Shown here: one piece after another, positions 1-13,931 of the stretch
Layout of the letters: each line of letters starts with the position of its first letter
Position numbering within the stretch: position 1 is the stretch's first letter
Assembly (NCBI GenBank): GCA_023630585.1
Contig: CM042536.1
Span: forward strand, 29,740,464-29,804,463
Length of the DNA: 64,000 nucleotides
DNA from: Cranoglanis bouderius
Taxonomy: Eukaryota; Chordata; Actinopteri; Siluriformes; Cranoglanididae
Reading direction: 5' to 3'
Notes under the pieces: model-generated
The model's database searches: none
Seen by the model: only the letters and a program-made list of their open reading frames with translations
Told to the model about the DNA's origin: nothing
Program-made: the position numbers and the translations under genes

Positions 1-190
1 TAATCTCTCTATATGTGCTTGATGGATCATTTAATCTGTCAATATGTGCCTGATGAATAATTTAATCTGCGTATATGTTTTCTGAATCATTTAATTTGTC
101 CATATGTGTTTACTGAATCATTTAATCTGTCTATAAGTTTGCTCAATCATGTAATCTGTCTATATTTGTTTGTTGAGTCATTTAATGTGT
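1..190. repeat. Degenerate ~42-bp minisatellite
   Basis: The phrase 'catttaatctgtc' followed by 'tatatgtg' recurs about every 40-45 bases across the first 190 bases, with point differences between units. The array probably continues left of the window. No coding potential is seen. Confidence 0.6.
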
Positions 191-293
191 TCCGTACCCT
201 TCATCCTCAATTTATCTAATCCTAGAATTGAGCAGTGAAATCACTCTCCTGTAGAGGTCCCATATCACAAGGACGTTGTGATTTTTGTGTAGA

Positions 294-294
<1 letters not shown>

Positions 295-328
<34 letters not shown>
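295..328. repeat. (CA)n microsatellite
   Basis: An uninterrupted CA dinucleotide run of about 33 bases. No gene is seen between 1 and 736. The first 190 bases hold a loose repetition of a phrase like 'atttaatctgtctatatg' at roughly 40-45 bp spacing, a degenerate minisatellite. Confidence 0.9.
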
Positions 329-736
329 CTGCAGGTTGGAGAGTATGTGGGTGTGGCCTCAGTACACTGTATGAATTTGCACCTGGCTGTATTCAGGGTC
401 TGACAGAGAGATGAATAGCTTTAAAATGATGCAAACGTGCCCTTTTCTTCCTTTCATTCACGACTGTAATAAAACATCTGTGTGGCTGAGACATGCTCTC
501 TACAGACTAGCCTGTTCTAATGGTCTGTCATTCCCAATGCAAAATTTTAAGCAAATGAATCATTACCGATGTTGGGTAATGTAAATGGAGCACACTGAAA
601 TGAGAATGGTGCATGGTTTATTGGTGACGTTACTAAAAACGAATGCTTTCTAGTCAAATTCAGACAGATCTACCAGTTTATTTAGCTAAATCAGTCAGTT
701 GTAAATACTGCCTGTATTTTTTCATTATCAAAAATA

Positions 737-1363
737 CAGTTAAGGCTATAAGGTCAAGAATAAGCTATGTCACATTTTTACATATAGTCAACAAGACACA
801 ATAATAACTGAATTTACACAAATGAACCAGTTCCAAGGTTTAAACACGCTTGATTCTTAATACTGTGTGTTGCTACCTCAACGACTGTTTTTATGTTTTG
901 TGATAGTTGTTCATGAGTCCTTTGTTTGTCCTGAGCAGTTAAACTGCCCACTGTTCTTCAGAAAAATCCTCCAGGTCCTGCACACTGTTTGCTTTTCCAA
1001 CATCTTCTGCATATTTGACCCCTTTCCAGCAGCAGCTGTATGATTTTAAGATCCATCTTTTCACAACTGAGGACAACTGAGGAACTCGCACCCAACTATT
1101 ACAAAAGGTACAAACATTCACTGATGCTCAAGAAGGCAACACGATACATTAACGATGTAAAAGATCTTATTTTTTCATTTATTACTGCCATTTGATCAGT
1201 CGTTGATCATCCAGGTAACAACACACAGTATTAAGAATCAAGCGTATGTAAACTTTTGAACTGGATAATTTGTGTAAATTCAGTTATTATTGTGTCTTGT
1301 GGACTACATGTAAAAACATTTAGCAGATTCTGCACGACGTATGTAAACTTATGGCCTCAACAG
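737..1363. mobile_element. Non-autonomous Tc1/mariner-like element (MITE)
   Basis: The left end begins CAGTTAAGGCTATAAG after a TA. The right end finishes GGCCTCAACAG before a TA, so a TA target duplication flanks the element. The terminal inverted repeats run about 145 bp, for example 'actgaatttacacaaatgaac' near 808 against its complement near 1265. The centre has no transposase, so this is a deletion derivative of a Tc1-like family with long inverted repeats. Confidence 0.75.
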
Positions 1364-1689
1364 TATCTCCAAAACAAGAATACACTGAAAACTCTTTACA
1401 TCAAGGTTCCTGGTTATTAACATACTTATTGCATTAGTTAAGAAACGATGAAATTCAGCTTTAATAAACCATAAGGAATGTTTAGGATGTATATAGGAAT
1501 AAAACACATCACAGGCATAGTGTTTTAGGAAAATAATCAAGTACAGGTTTATGTTTTCCAATAACAGAATATCCATGTTTAAATTTTGAATGAACAATAT
1601 GCTGTACGCTTAACCATTAGTAGTTGCATTTAATGTTTTAATAAGTCAAAAAAGTGCAAAATAATCTGAGGACTTTCCTAAGGTGGACA

Positions 1690-2012
1690 ACTTACTGACA
1701 GTTACTGAAAGCACTGGCACTGGAGACTCCTTCCATAATTAATCCTCAAAGAAAGATTCACCATAGCAGTCATTTTTCTTTGCTAAATAACAATATTTTT
1801 TTTTTCTTTTTTAAATCTGGCTTATGTGGAGCATTTGCTATACAAGTCTGTGTAAACAAGTTGTTATTATACTGTTGAAACAGAAAACATATTTGAACGA
1901 GTGCGTTAATAGAAACTTGTGATTTGTCTTGCAGCTGGAACCATTGCCAGAGCTGCTGTTATAGCAAATTAATCAACGCCTTCTGACCAATCAGATTTGA
2001 GAATTGTGGTAT
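1690..2012. repeat. Interspersed repeat, copy 1 (shared with 40146-40345)
   Basis: Blocks such as 'ctggagactccttcc' and 'cagagctgctgttata', followed by 'ccttctgaccaatcaga', recur in the same order at 40146-40345. Partial copies occur near 11565 and, inverted, near 14705. No open frame or clear ends are visible, so the class is not determined; it behaves like a dispersed non-autonomous element. Confidence 0.6.
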
Positions 2013-2689
2013 AAACACACATGATAGTCTGAGACTGACTTTTGTTTAAATGCTAATGAAATATAACGGTATTGATTAATGTGTCAACTCATCAATCCAT
2101 GAATAAAAATAAATCCAAGTAAAAATTATGTTATAGCATGTCTACGAAAATGAGAACTTTGTAAACTCTAGGTGTTTACATATCAAAACTTGAAATTCAG
2201 TCTGATCTGTTCATTAAGGTGTTGTTCATATTGCTCATTGTGGGCTTCATTTTATTCACCGATGGTATGAACATTAAGTTAATATTTTGGCTTATTTGGT
2301 TTCTTAATACAAGTGTTAGTTAAGTTGTTAATGTTAGTTAAGGTGCATTAATGCTGAAGTTCATGGTTTGTTCATGTTAGCTAACGTCTTAAATAATGTC
2401 AGTTAAGGGAACCATAATGTAACCTGTATATTTCTGTAAAAGCATGTATATGATATACTGTATGTGGTATAAGACTTCTTGTGGCATAGGTTTATTTGAA
2501 CAAAGGATTGATACTGTATATAAATAACAATACTTATATATGATTTCAAACCACTGCTTCCTCTGCATTAACGGTTAATGGTATATACACTTTATCTCGG
2601 CTATGTGATCAAACAAGAAGCTTTTTTGTAAGAGAGTGCCATCTAGTGCCTAACAATGATAAACACTGCACAGACAGGAAAGGGTTAAG

Positions 2690-3475
2690 CACACATTACA
2701 GTTGTTCTCAATTTCACTCAAATGCTCAGTAGCCTAAAGCCATCTGGCAAAACCTTAAACAATTTCAGGTAGTCAGACAACATTTGCAAATCTCCTCCAC
2801 TCTTTTTTGCAAAACTCTAAGCACATTCTCACTCACTAAAACACATTTTGCACTGTGATGCACTCGGTAATGCAAAAACGGTAAACACAAGCAGCAAAAG
2901 TTATACACAACTACAAGTCAGTTGTCATCAGTTACACACAATAACTCAAAATTGTTCACACTTGTTTCTAATGATGTGATCAAACCACAAAATATAAGAC
3001 AGCTCAGAGTGCACAGGTGCACTGAATGTTGACACCAGCAATGGAGAAGGAGAGGCAGGAACATAACTGGCCTACGTGCCATTGTGGAAGTCCCTGGCCA
3101 GCGTGGTGGCAATGTCACCATTTGTGCAGCTTTAAGTAATCATGGGGTTCCCCACCATCATGCAACCCTCGGGGCATATAACACTGAGCATCTGCATTTG
3201 CAAAATGCCTGTATTACATACAATTTAAAAAAAAAAAGGAATGCTCTGTAGTGTTTATATATTGTCTGGCTGTGTGTATGATCTGAAAGCATTGTTTGAT
3301 ATTGCTAGAAGAGTCAGGGGTTTTGTGAATGTGGCTTTGTGTTTAAAGTTGTGAGAAAAGTGGTGAAGAGTACAAGAAATGTGTTTTAGCAATTGAGAAA
3401 AACTGTAATTTGTGCTGAGATCATCAACAGAACAGAAAATTAATATTAATAACATACAACGTCAGTAAAAATGTA
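2690..3475 (+). mobile_element. Tc1/mariner (IS630-like) element remnant
   Basis: Bases 3085-3205 on the plus strand translate to a short piece with the motif VPGQRGGNVTICAAL, then NHGVPHHHATLG and YNTEHL. This is the central block of a transposase common in fish genomes, in the IS630-Tc1-mariner superfamily. The flanks (2690-3060 and 3230-3475) look like the noncoding ends of the same element. Most of the transposase, including its N-terminus, is missing. The boundaries are approximate. Confidence 0.6.
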
Positions 3476-3588
3476 GCGTACCAATTTGTTTGCAAAGAAA
3501 AATCACTAAAATCATATTACACATCAGCAATAAAAGATGTAATGTAATATTAATAAACCATAAGGTACTGAAACACATCCCCATGTGA

Positions 3589-3607
3589 GAGAGAGAGAGA
3601 GAGAGAG

Positions 3608-3683
<76 letters not shown>
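3589..3683. repeat. (GA)n(GT)n compound microsatellite
   Basis: A GA run (about 3591-3611) passes directly into a GT run of about 70 bases ending near 3683. The tract ends about 14 bases beyond the twsg1 stop codon, so it lies in the twsg1 3' UTR. Confidence 0.95.
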
Positions 3684-3687
<4 letters not shown>

Positions 3688-3696
3688 TCAGCACTC

Positions 3697-3878
3697 TCAG
3701 AAGAGACAGTTCATGCATTTGACCGCTTTGCTGCCGTAGTCCACACACTCGGGCCCGATGCACTCACAGCACGCATTGTGGAACCAGCGGTACTTCGACG
3801 CTCCCATCGACTCACAATACTGCTTACACTGGCGTATAGACACGCACTCGTCAAAATACACCACCGTGCACAGGTTAT
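3697..3878 (-). CDS. twsg1: twsg1 coding exon 4 (last)
   Basis: Encodes residues 164-223 and the TGA stop at 3697-3699. It starts after a CTGACAG acceptor in phase 1, where the split aspartate codon is completed. The sequence includes CTVVYFDECVS and the highly conserved block FHNACCECIGPECVDYGSK. The 3' UTR continues leftward into the GT/GA microsatellite. No polyadenylation signal can be assigned with confidence. Confidence 0.97.
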
Positions 3879-6800
3879 CTGTCAGGCAGGAGAAAAGAGC
3901 AAGGGGAAGTAGTTAATAAAGTGAAGACCAGGAGAGGAGAGGAGAGAAAAAAAATAACAGAATAAATAACAAAAGAAAGGAAAAGAATACATAACAAGAG
4001 GAGAAGAAATAACACGAGAAGAAATGAGAGAAGGAAAAGAAGAGTAGAAACAAGAAGAGAAGAGAAAGAATAAATGAGAAGAAAAGAATAAATAAGAGAA
4101 AAGAAAAAATTTTTAATAATAATAGCAGTAATAATAAAAAAGAAGTAGAAATAAAAATAAAAGACTAGAGATGCAAGAATTAAAGAAAAGTATAAAGAAA
4201 AAACATGAGAAGAGAAGATAAAAAAAATAAGAGAGCAAATAACAAAAGAAGAAAAGTAAAGAAGAAATGCCAAGAAGAGAAGAAATAACGCAAGAAGAAA
4301 CAATGAGAGAATGAAAAGAAGAGTAGAAATAAGAAGAGAAGAGAAGAGAAAAAGAATAAATGAGAAGAACAGAATAAATAAGAGGAAAAATGTAAAATAA
4401 TAGTAATAGCAGTAATAATAAGAAAGTAGAAATGAAAATAAAAGACAAGACAAGGAAAGAAAAAAGAGAAAAGAATAAAGAAAAAAACATGAGAATAAAA
4501 AGAGAAGAAATGAGAACAAGAGAAAAAGAAAAGAAAAGAGGAAAAGAGAAGACCAAAGAGTGAAATGAAAAAAATATATCCGGTATCGTTTCAGTTGTAG
4601 GTTCGGTCACAAATGACACAGACTTACACAGAGTTTAGTCATTATAGAAAGAAACAGTGGAAGCAGAAGAGAGAGCTGTAAAGTGGAATAAATTACATGA
4701 CAAAGTTGCTCAGTTTGTCTTTATTCTGTGGTGACTAATACTAATACTAATACTAATGGAAAAACATCATGCTATTGCATGCTATAGATTTTTTTTTTAA
4801 ATAAAAAAAATTATTCAATCATTTTATTGATTCTGGTACCTTTCTCATAGGTATCATGGATGCTTGTCCCAGGCAGCGAGACATTTTGATGCTCTTGCTC
4901 CAGAGACTCCAGGAAGGACACAAGGTTCTCGTGGTGCGAGAGCTCCTCAGCCACGGGGAATGATACCACCATCATGTTGATAGGAGTGTCTCCATCAGTG
5001 AGGGCCCTGAAGAGTGATGGGATCGGCGCATGGAGGTCCTCCACTGTGCTTTTGGAAGTGGGAGGGGTCTCGCTGTAGTTCCTCGGGTTACACATGCCTG
5101 CGACAATCCGACAGATTTGCTTATGAATCACTAACAACACCATATATGTTTTTTGGGCAATAATGTAAAAAACAAATTAAACAAATGTGGTGTTGATAGG
5201 ATATTTAGATACATTAGATTGATATTTATATGAAATAGCAATAAAAAGAACAGTACACAGCACAAAATTGTCAGACTGTATATTTTATCCATCATAACAA
5301 TGTCCTTAAAGCAGCAGTTTGAATGTTTAGCGCTTCCTGCTAACCGGTTTTCCTACTACAGTTAGTGTTTGAGTTTTAAAAACCGCCCCAGAAGTGAGTC
5401 TTGACTACCAGTCTTCTTGGTTTTCTAGATTAGTAAATATTTTTGAAAGTAAGATCAGAGTTTTCGATTTGAGATGCAGCTCATGACAACAATCACGACG
5501 ACAGCGGAAGAGAATCAGAGCTTGGAAGTTTGTTTAAGAGCGTTTTCACACCCGGCTCATTTGGAGCGTTTGTTTCGGAACCTGGTGCGTTTTCTCCCTT
5601 GGTTCGGTTCATTTAGAAATATATGAACACGGCAATCGCACTCGTCACGCACCAAAACAGAAAGCAATCCAACCCAACGGACCAACAAACCGACCTGTAT
5701 AGCAATGTATGATGGGAATTGCGTTATGTAAAAAGGGTGTTTGTTTTGCTAATGGCTAGCAGCGTGAATCGTGGTTTAACTTGGACCAAAGACGAGGTAA
5801 AATGTCTCATTGAAATTTGGTCTGACGAACATATTTCTGAACAAACTTTCAAAAATGCATAAAAACACCGAGGTATACAAGGTGTTTAGCGAGTGTCTCA
5901 AGGAGTTTAGGGCTTTAATTGCACTGTGTAACAAATAAATGAGATCAGCTATAATAACTACAGCGAAAAAAACAGCCACAATAAGCTCACGGAGCCGCTG
6001 TCTATCCATCTTGATGGATGGCCGCTATGGGCCGGAACATAAACAGGCTCACACTGACCAATGAGAGGACAGTTTACTCACACGTGACTCGCATAAACAC
6101 ATTTTTGTACGCTCTGAAATGTTGCCTTGTGAAAGCAAACTGAGCCAAAGAGAAAATGCAACATTGTAACAATTTAAGTCCCCGTTTCGGAACTAAGCAC
6201 AGATCTACAGGCCTGAAAACGTCCTAACATCGCATGAAAATGCTACATTTTACAGTACGGCTTGGAAACCAGACAAACAGGTACATATGATTTGGCTCTG
6301 ATGTGCCATTTAGCAGAGTCACTTTTAATAACCCAGATGTACATAAGAGATGCATGCAAGATATGTACGTGAGCCATGTCGTTTTACTCTGTGTGACACA
6401 ACTACATTAATCTACAGTCTGGGCTAGAAAGAAATCAGCCCCAGTCTGGCTTCTTCATTTGCTTAAAGACATATATTAACAACAAATAATCTGATATGGA
6501 TACCAAAAATCAAACCTTATACTGATGTCTGTTTATCAGGGAGGATTAGCCATCATGCTAGGTCATATAACAGGCGTTCCTGTTTACTAGTATTCTTCCT
6601 TCTGAGCAAAAACCAACAGAAGCGTGTAGTTCATTCTCACTTTAGTCTTTAGTCTAGCATTTCTCAACATTACAGTTCTCACGCAATGTTCTAACCTCCA
6701 GTAATGTCTACATGGAAATACAATGTTTACTGCTGCTATTACTTGCTACTTGAGTGTTAAAAGCTCGGGTGAAGAAGCTTCAGCTGGCCAAACGTAAGCG

Positions 6801-9764
6801 AGTGAGTTACAAAACTATGTCTATGAGGTGCTTGCCATTAAAAAAACAACAACAGACCTTTAGAACCAGCATAAGCTCCTCTACTTACTTTAACGGCCAA
6901 TATTGTATATCAGTTAGAAGGTTTTCTCCTTTGCAAAGCTACACTACATTTTTTATTTACTTTTGTCCCTATACCTTGAGACTGCTCCCAAACCTGGGGC
7001 TGATGAAAAAAAGTAATTTTTGGTCAAACAGCTCCATTATGAGTAGAAGTTGTGTCTGGTTCGTTTCACCTCGCACCCTCTTTCCTGTCAAGAGTCCGAG
7101 CCAGCACTCATCTAAATCAGCTAACACTCTCTATGCTAGCACACGGAGCATGCAGAATTAGCATGTGTGCTAGAAATGGGCCAGTGTTTTATACATAGTG
7201 CAGTGTGTCAGTCAGTGGAAAGTGGCATATTGTTATTGTTTTAATTTTGGATTTCTGTCCACTTTTTTTGCAAAGAAGTAATGGCTCCCTATTTCAGGGC
7301 TCCATAAGTACCGTGGGGTCCAAAAGTCCCCCAGTGTTGTGAAAATGCTTCTACTTTGCATTCGTTTCTAATTTAATACAACAATTCTCATTACAAACTA
7401 TATTATTGACAACAATTTGAGTGAAAAGAAGAATCTTTGAAATATTTACATGAGTTTCTTAGTATTTGTTTTATGTCCCCTTTTTTTTGCTTTAATGACC
7501 GCGTGCACTCGAGCTGGCATGGACTCCACAAGTTTGTGCAAAACATGATGATCCATTTTAGATCAAATCCATCGAGTGTCGATTGAACCCATGCTTCGAT
7601 AGAAGAGATTTGGCATGAGGAAAATCTGACCTTTTGTACAAAGCAGTGAACATGGTCAATATCACAAAATTGCTTATATTAAATAGGGACCTAGAAATAG
7701 AGCAGAATCATGAATATTAAATATTCGAAATATTGAACATTTACTTTCTTTGTTTTAAATATTTCAAAATTCTAAAACCTTCTGTTTATATCTGATTTTA
7801 AATAAATAAAATTTTAAAATCCCAGGTTTTCAGACTGGTCTCAGACTTTTGGACTCCACTGTACATGCACAATTAACTGCACTTTTTTTTTTTTTTTACT
7901 TGGTTAGCTGATTGTCATATAATAGTGAATATTTAATGCAGTAGGGAGCTAAAAAAAAACAAACAAACAAAAAAAAAACATATAGTACATAAGGTGATGC
8001 CTGTGGTGTTGACAATGAATCACTCTCAAATTACTTGTACATACAGAGCATTGCATTTTTGTGAATTACAAACATGGCTATTTAAGGAAAGGTCCACGCT
8101 GAAACACATTAAATATGTTTATATCAAAGTATTTGAGATGCGCTAGTTTGGTGGTTTTGGTTGGTGCTGTATTTTTGCTATTCCAGTGAGATGACAGCTG
8201 TTGTATGCTATTCTGACATCAGAGGTTACAATGAAAAGAGAAAAACCTTTCTCAAACATACAGGATAACAGTCAGCTTTTGTCCTAAAAACAAAAGAGCA
8301 AGCACTTCCGAAAAGTTTTCCAGCAATGTCATATTAATGAGAAATCTAACATCAAAGTAGTGGTGACAAAAAACATTGGACTCAAAGTTCCAGAATGCAC
8401 TACAGCCAGTGCTCGAAGTGGGCCGGTACTCACTGGTGCGCAGTACCGGCACTTCAGCTCTTTTCTGCCTTCTCCGTATCAGGTTCTGGGCAATTCATAA
8501 TTACCCGTACATAAACTACATTACCCATGTAACATAATGTTAATGCTAGTCTAAGTAATGTAACATTAATGCTAAGTAACAGTAATGCCAATAATGTTGG
8601 CCTGGCTCCAAACGCGCACAAAGAGAAGGCGTGAGTCAGATAATGACTACGTTTACATTTCCGTTTAAGTTCACATTCCGAATACGATGTTTATATGCGT
8701 ACAGGCATCGGAATATTCCTGTATACGTGGTTGTTGTAAGTATGCCTGAGTTGCCATTACTAAATACCTGGCCTACAGCTAAGCATCTGTTAGCACCCAC
8801 AATTCCTTGCAAACTGAGTATGCGCATATACCTCCCTTCAGTGGAATTTCTGAATAAGGTGTTCACATGCAACAAATTTCTGATTAATAAACACACATAC
8901 TGTACATGATATAATAATAATAAAACTAATAATAATAAAATATAGTATAGTATATAGTACGTATAGTATATAGTATCATATAGTATATAGTATCATAACA
9001 ATATTGCATTATAATATTATTACATTATTACAGTAAAGTACAGATATTACATTATTAAATTATTATATATTATTATTCTATATTATAAAATTAATAGTTC
9101 GGCAAATGTTTGTTAAATAAATTTATGTTGTGACCATCAGCGATATCTCCTGGTATCTTTTCTTTACTGTAGAAATTCATCATGTAATACTTAATGATTA
9201 GCCGATACCGGCCGATACACACGCCAACATGTGAATAAGGGGGGCGTACTGGCACTTTTCTTTCCCACTTCAAGCACTGAGTACAGCTATAAGTATAACA
9301 CAGCTGCTCTGAGTTACGGCAGAGACTCAGCTCATCTAGTTAGCAAACTGTGAGATGACAAACATGATAACGTTGATGGTGGTATTCGCATAAACATTGA
9401 TGAGGCTAGGCTCAATCTCACTAGTAACACTATCAGAGGATTCTAATGGCATTGTGGGTAGATTTTGCTGGAAACCATTAAAAGTAAAAGTAGACAAATA
9501 TGTCAATGAGACATAACTAAAAAAGCTAACTTAGAATTTTATTACAAATTAATTCTTGGACGCCACCGAAGATCACATGTCTGTTATAAAGATTAATGTG
9601 CAAGTCGTTCAGGGTGGATTTGTAAAATCTGCTGTGTACTGATTACTGATTAATATCGACTCACCCACACAGTCACAGCACTCTTCCCATAGTGTGCTCA
9701 AACACAGCATACACTCTTTACAGCAGGAACAGTTTCCTTCTGATGGTCGACACTGACACAGGCC

Positions 9765-9809
<45 letters not shown>

Positions 9810-12800
9810 GATGCCCTTCTATGATATACAGTACTGTGCAAAAGTTTTATGCACACTATTTTTTTAGTACAAACTTTGTTATAGATTTTTTATTTTATGA
9901 CTTCTACATTATCAAGTCAGTACAAAAAACATTTTAGATTCCCAAACATTAGTTTTCTAGCACAAAATTAAATGTTACAGAAAAAATGTTTGTATGTCAG
10001 TAAAGAAAGCAGCATATTACATAAGACACGACTTTTCAGACAAAAAACACAATGAAGGCTGCTGGGTTTTGCTGCAAAAATAAGAAGCGAGTGTGAAAGT
10101 CAAAGTCTCCAGAAGAACTGTGTCTGGTTCTGCAAGATGCTCAATAAAACTTACCAGCTCATTTCCTTATAAAACTGCACTAATTGTACCGGAGACTACT
10201 ATTTTTATTTTTATTTAAAAAAAAATTTCACACCAAATATTGACTTTCTTTCATTTACTACTGTTTACTGCTCTTTACGGTATTTTTTTTTAACGTAGAA
10301 ACATTTAATTTCATTATTTTGAAGGTATCTTTGTTCTACAGCATTTCTTTGCATGTGCCTAAAACTTTTGCACAGTACTGTACATAAAATGTAAACACCC
10401 CAGACCAGTTTTAGGATTTCTGAGTAATATTCGCATCCTGAACAGCCTTCAATATGAACCTCCTCACAGCTAAATGCAGTCTGAGTCACTTGGAATTACA
10501 TGCTCAAAGGAAAGACAAACATCAGCATGTCCAAGACTTGCCACGAATGAATAAAACTATCCAAAGGAAGCCTGGAATAGTCAGACACACGGATAAATAC
10601 AGGAGTAGTGAAAAAAAAACAGCAGAAAATGAAGAAATGGAAATATCAGTGTAACTCTAGCCTCTTTACACACAAAAATCACGTATGATGGAAAACAAAA
10701 AACTATCACACATCTGAAAATGACCCAGTGAGGAAAGTGAGCAGAGTCATGGACATATTTAGAGGTAATTACAGGTTGAAAGAGAGGGAGAAAGATGTGG
10801 TTCAAGAAGAAAGTAGCTTCAAGATGGGTGTGTGTGTGTATGCGCAAGAGTTGAGAAATGCTCCTTTTCGATACTGTTGTTAACATGACCTCGTTGACTT
10901 GCCCTCGCTATTTCACCTTGGAGGAATTCCCAATGCCAAATTAAGGAACGTTCCATTCATGTATAAGATCAAGTGGAGGGATCGAGTCAACGAAGACAAC
11001 AGAAGCAGAACTTGTCCAAGAAATCAATGCAATCTGATGCAATTTTTTATTTTTTTTTGATTGCTTTAGAAGTGAAATATTTGACAAACATAACATCTGA
11101 TTAGCTGTGTTCAAATGGAGCTTTATGTAGCAAACTACAGTGTGTCCCAAAAGTCTCCACTTTTTAGCAAATTTTCCAATTTTTTTTTTTTTATATGTAG
11201 TTTATATTATTATTATTTATTTATTTATTTTTCCCCAGATAGCCTTTAAGAATGCCTTTGACAAAAGAAGAACGTATTGAAATCATTCTCATGGCTGGAT
11301 CGGGAAGCTGTCGCACGTCACACTGTTGCCAAACTTATTAACAAATTCAGAAAGCCTGGAAGTGCTGTGGACCAACCCGAGAAGTGGACGTCCACCCTGC
11401 TCACCAGCAGCTAAACACAAAGTCATGATACTCTACACACAGAAACCCAACAGTGTACTGACTAATCTTATAAAGAAATAATTCTTTTATTTATACTGAT
11501 TGAAAATGTGCAATAAGTCAATTTCCATTCCACCAGCGGAATGAAATGTCAGTGTACCGCGAGAAAGGGTTAATCAACACCTTCGGACCAATCAAAATCA
11601 AGTACTCAACAGCCCTGTTATATAAAAAGACAATGTTACTGGCCCATTTTATGTTTATCCTGATCCATCCCTAAATATGCATCCTGTATTACTTCATATT
11701 AGGTTTAATGTCTTGTATTTGATACAAGATACTTAATATTTGGCTGCATATCCCTTGCTTGCAATAACTGCATCAAGCCGGTGACCCACTGACATCACCA
11801 AATTGTTGGTTTCTTCTTTTGTGATGCTTTTCCAGGCTTTTATCGCAGCCGCTTTCTGATGTTGTTTGTTTCTGGGGGTTTCTCCCTTCAGTCTCCATTT
11901 CAGAAGGCGAAATGCTGCCCAATTGGGTTAAGGTCTGGTGACTAAAAAGTCTAAAATCTTCTACTGTTTCCCCCTGATAAAGTCCTTTTTGAGTTGGCAG
12001 TGTGTTTTGGATCATTGTCTTGCTGCATAATGAAGTAATTTGGATGCATTTCTCTGTAAATTGCCAGACAAAATGTTCCTGTAAACTTCTGAATTCATTC
12101 TGCTGCTACAATCATGAATTACATGATCAATAATGACTGGTAAGCCTGTTCCAGCAGCCATGCAAGCCCAAGCCATGACACTACCTCCACAATGTTTCAA
12201 AGATGAGCTTGTATGTTTTGAATCATGAGCAGACCCTTTATTTCTCCACACTTTGGCCTTACCATCACTTTGGTAGAGGTTAATGTTGGTTCTAGAACTT
12301 TTGTGGCTCATCTCTGTATTTCTTTGCAAAGTCAAATTTGGCTTTCCATTTCTTACAGCTGATGAGTGGTTTGCATCTTGTAGTATGGCCTCTATATTTT
12401 TGCACTCTAAGTCTTCTTCGAATGCTGGGCTGTGGTACCTTCATCCCTGCCCTGTGGAGGCTGTTGGTGATATCACTGACTGTTGTTATTGGGTTTTCCT
12501 TCACAGCTCTCACAATATTTCTGACATCAGTTGTTTTTTTTCCTTGGCTGACCCATTCGGTGTCTGTTGCTCAGTACACCAGTGGTTTTGTTCTTTTTCA
12601 GGACATTCCAAATTGCTGTATTGGCTATGCCCAGTGTTTGTGCAATGCCTCAGGTTATTTTCCCTCTTTTCCCAGCTTCAAAATGACTTGCTTTTCTCCC
12701 ATTGACAGCTCTCTGGTGTTCATGTCTGGCTTATACTTTTTAACAACAAATGCAGTCTTCACAGGTGAAACTGAAGGCTAAAACCATAGTAGTATGAGTA

Positions 12801-13863
12801 AACGGAGTAGAGTAGATGTTCAGAGCTATTTATTGTTTAAACAATCAATCTAACAGGAAACACCTGGGTAACAAGAAACACCTGTCAGTCACATGTTCCA
12901 ATATCTTTGCTCGACACAAATGTGCTACGTAATATGTCGTTTAACACAACTAAATATAAATACCAGGAAATAAAAGCTGAATACTCTAAACTCTCTTCAC
13001 ATATTCATCTTTTGATCTCAAACCCAAATGTCTTTAATCTAAAGCAAAACAATTGGCCTTGCTGTTCCAGTAGTTTCAGAGAGGCTGCATTTCCCCTCAC
13101 TGGATATCACAAAGTAATTATCATACTGTCATATTGCCCAGCATTATTACTATGTGCAAGAAATATTCCCAGAAAAGTAGATGGAGCGACATGGACATGC
13201 CTTCTGTTAATATAGCTAGCAAAACTGACAAACACTCAGCTTCCTTCCAGTAAAAAAAAAAGCATGAGCAGATTTGTTGGGTGTAATAGTTAGTCCGAGC
13301 TATGAGAAATCCTTGACCCCTCTTTTATGTTATAAAGCTTCACTCAGCACACAGGAAGATTAAAGAGAACATTACAAACAGGTCTGAAAGTGAAGAAATG
13401 TGGGGGGGGGGAGGGGGGGAAGAGAGAGAGAAATGCATTCCATAAAGAGGTACGTCACAACCCTGCGCTGGAGAGGGACAAGAGAAATAAACTAATGCCT
13501 TACAAAACACAAGCTTTATTTGACCGTGTGCTCTGTCTATTCTTCTCTCAACCTCTTCCAGATCTATCTGCTATTTCTTTTTTTTTCATGCCTCCATTTT
13601 ACTGTCTCGGTTTCACATTTCCATTCTGTCTCTGGTTCTCCTCTCTTTTGTTTGCTGTTCTTTCTCACTCCTCTCCTTTATCCGTCTCCTTCTGCGTTTC
13701 ATTTCCCTGTGCTGTTTTCTCAATCCTTTTCTTTCTTTGTCTCTCTTTCCACTTTTCTGCCTCCCACCCCCACACTCTCTCCCTCGATTTTAGGAGAAAC
13801 ACATGCTCACCATAAACATAACATCCTGACTGAGATCTGACTCACAAAGCTTTCGCAGCATGG

Positions 13864-13931
<68 letters not shown>

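Noticed and set aside
3524..3912. Frames of 79-99 codons through the GT/GA repeat next to twsg1
   Set aside because: They are translations of the microsatellite and of the reverse strand of the real twsg1 exon.
3875..4619. 214- and 168-codon minus-strand frames rich in S, F and L
   Set aside because: Produced by the homopurine tract; no start context, domain or splice support.
6754..7161. 135-codon plus-strand frame
   Set aside because: No recognisable domain, intronic, no supporting signals; kept as unannotated.
12283..12781. 140- and 147-codon plus-strand frames
   Set aside because: Antisense of the degenerate Tc1 transposase.
13390..13840. 141- and 106-codon plus-strand frames
   Set aside because: CT-rich low complexity; no motif, no exon signals.
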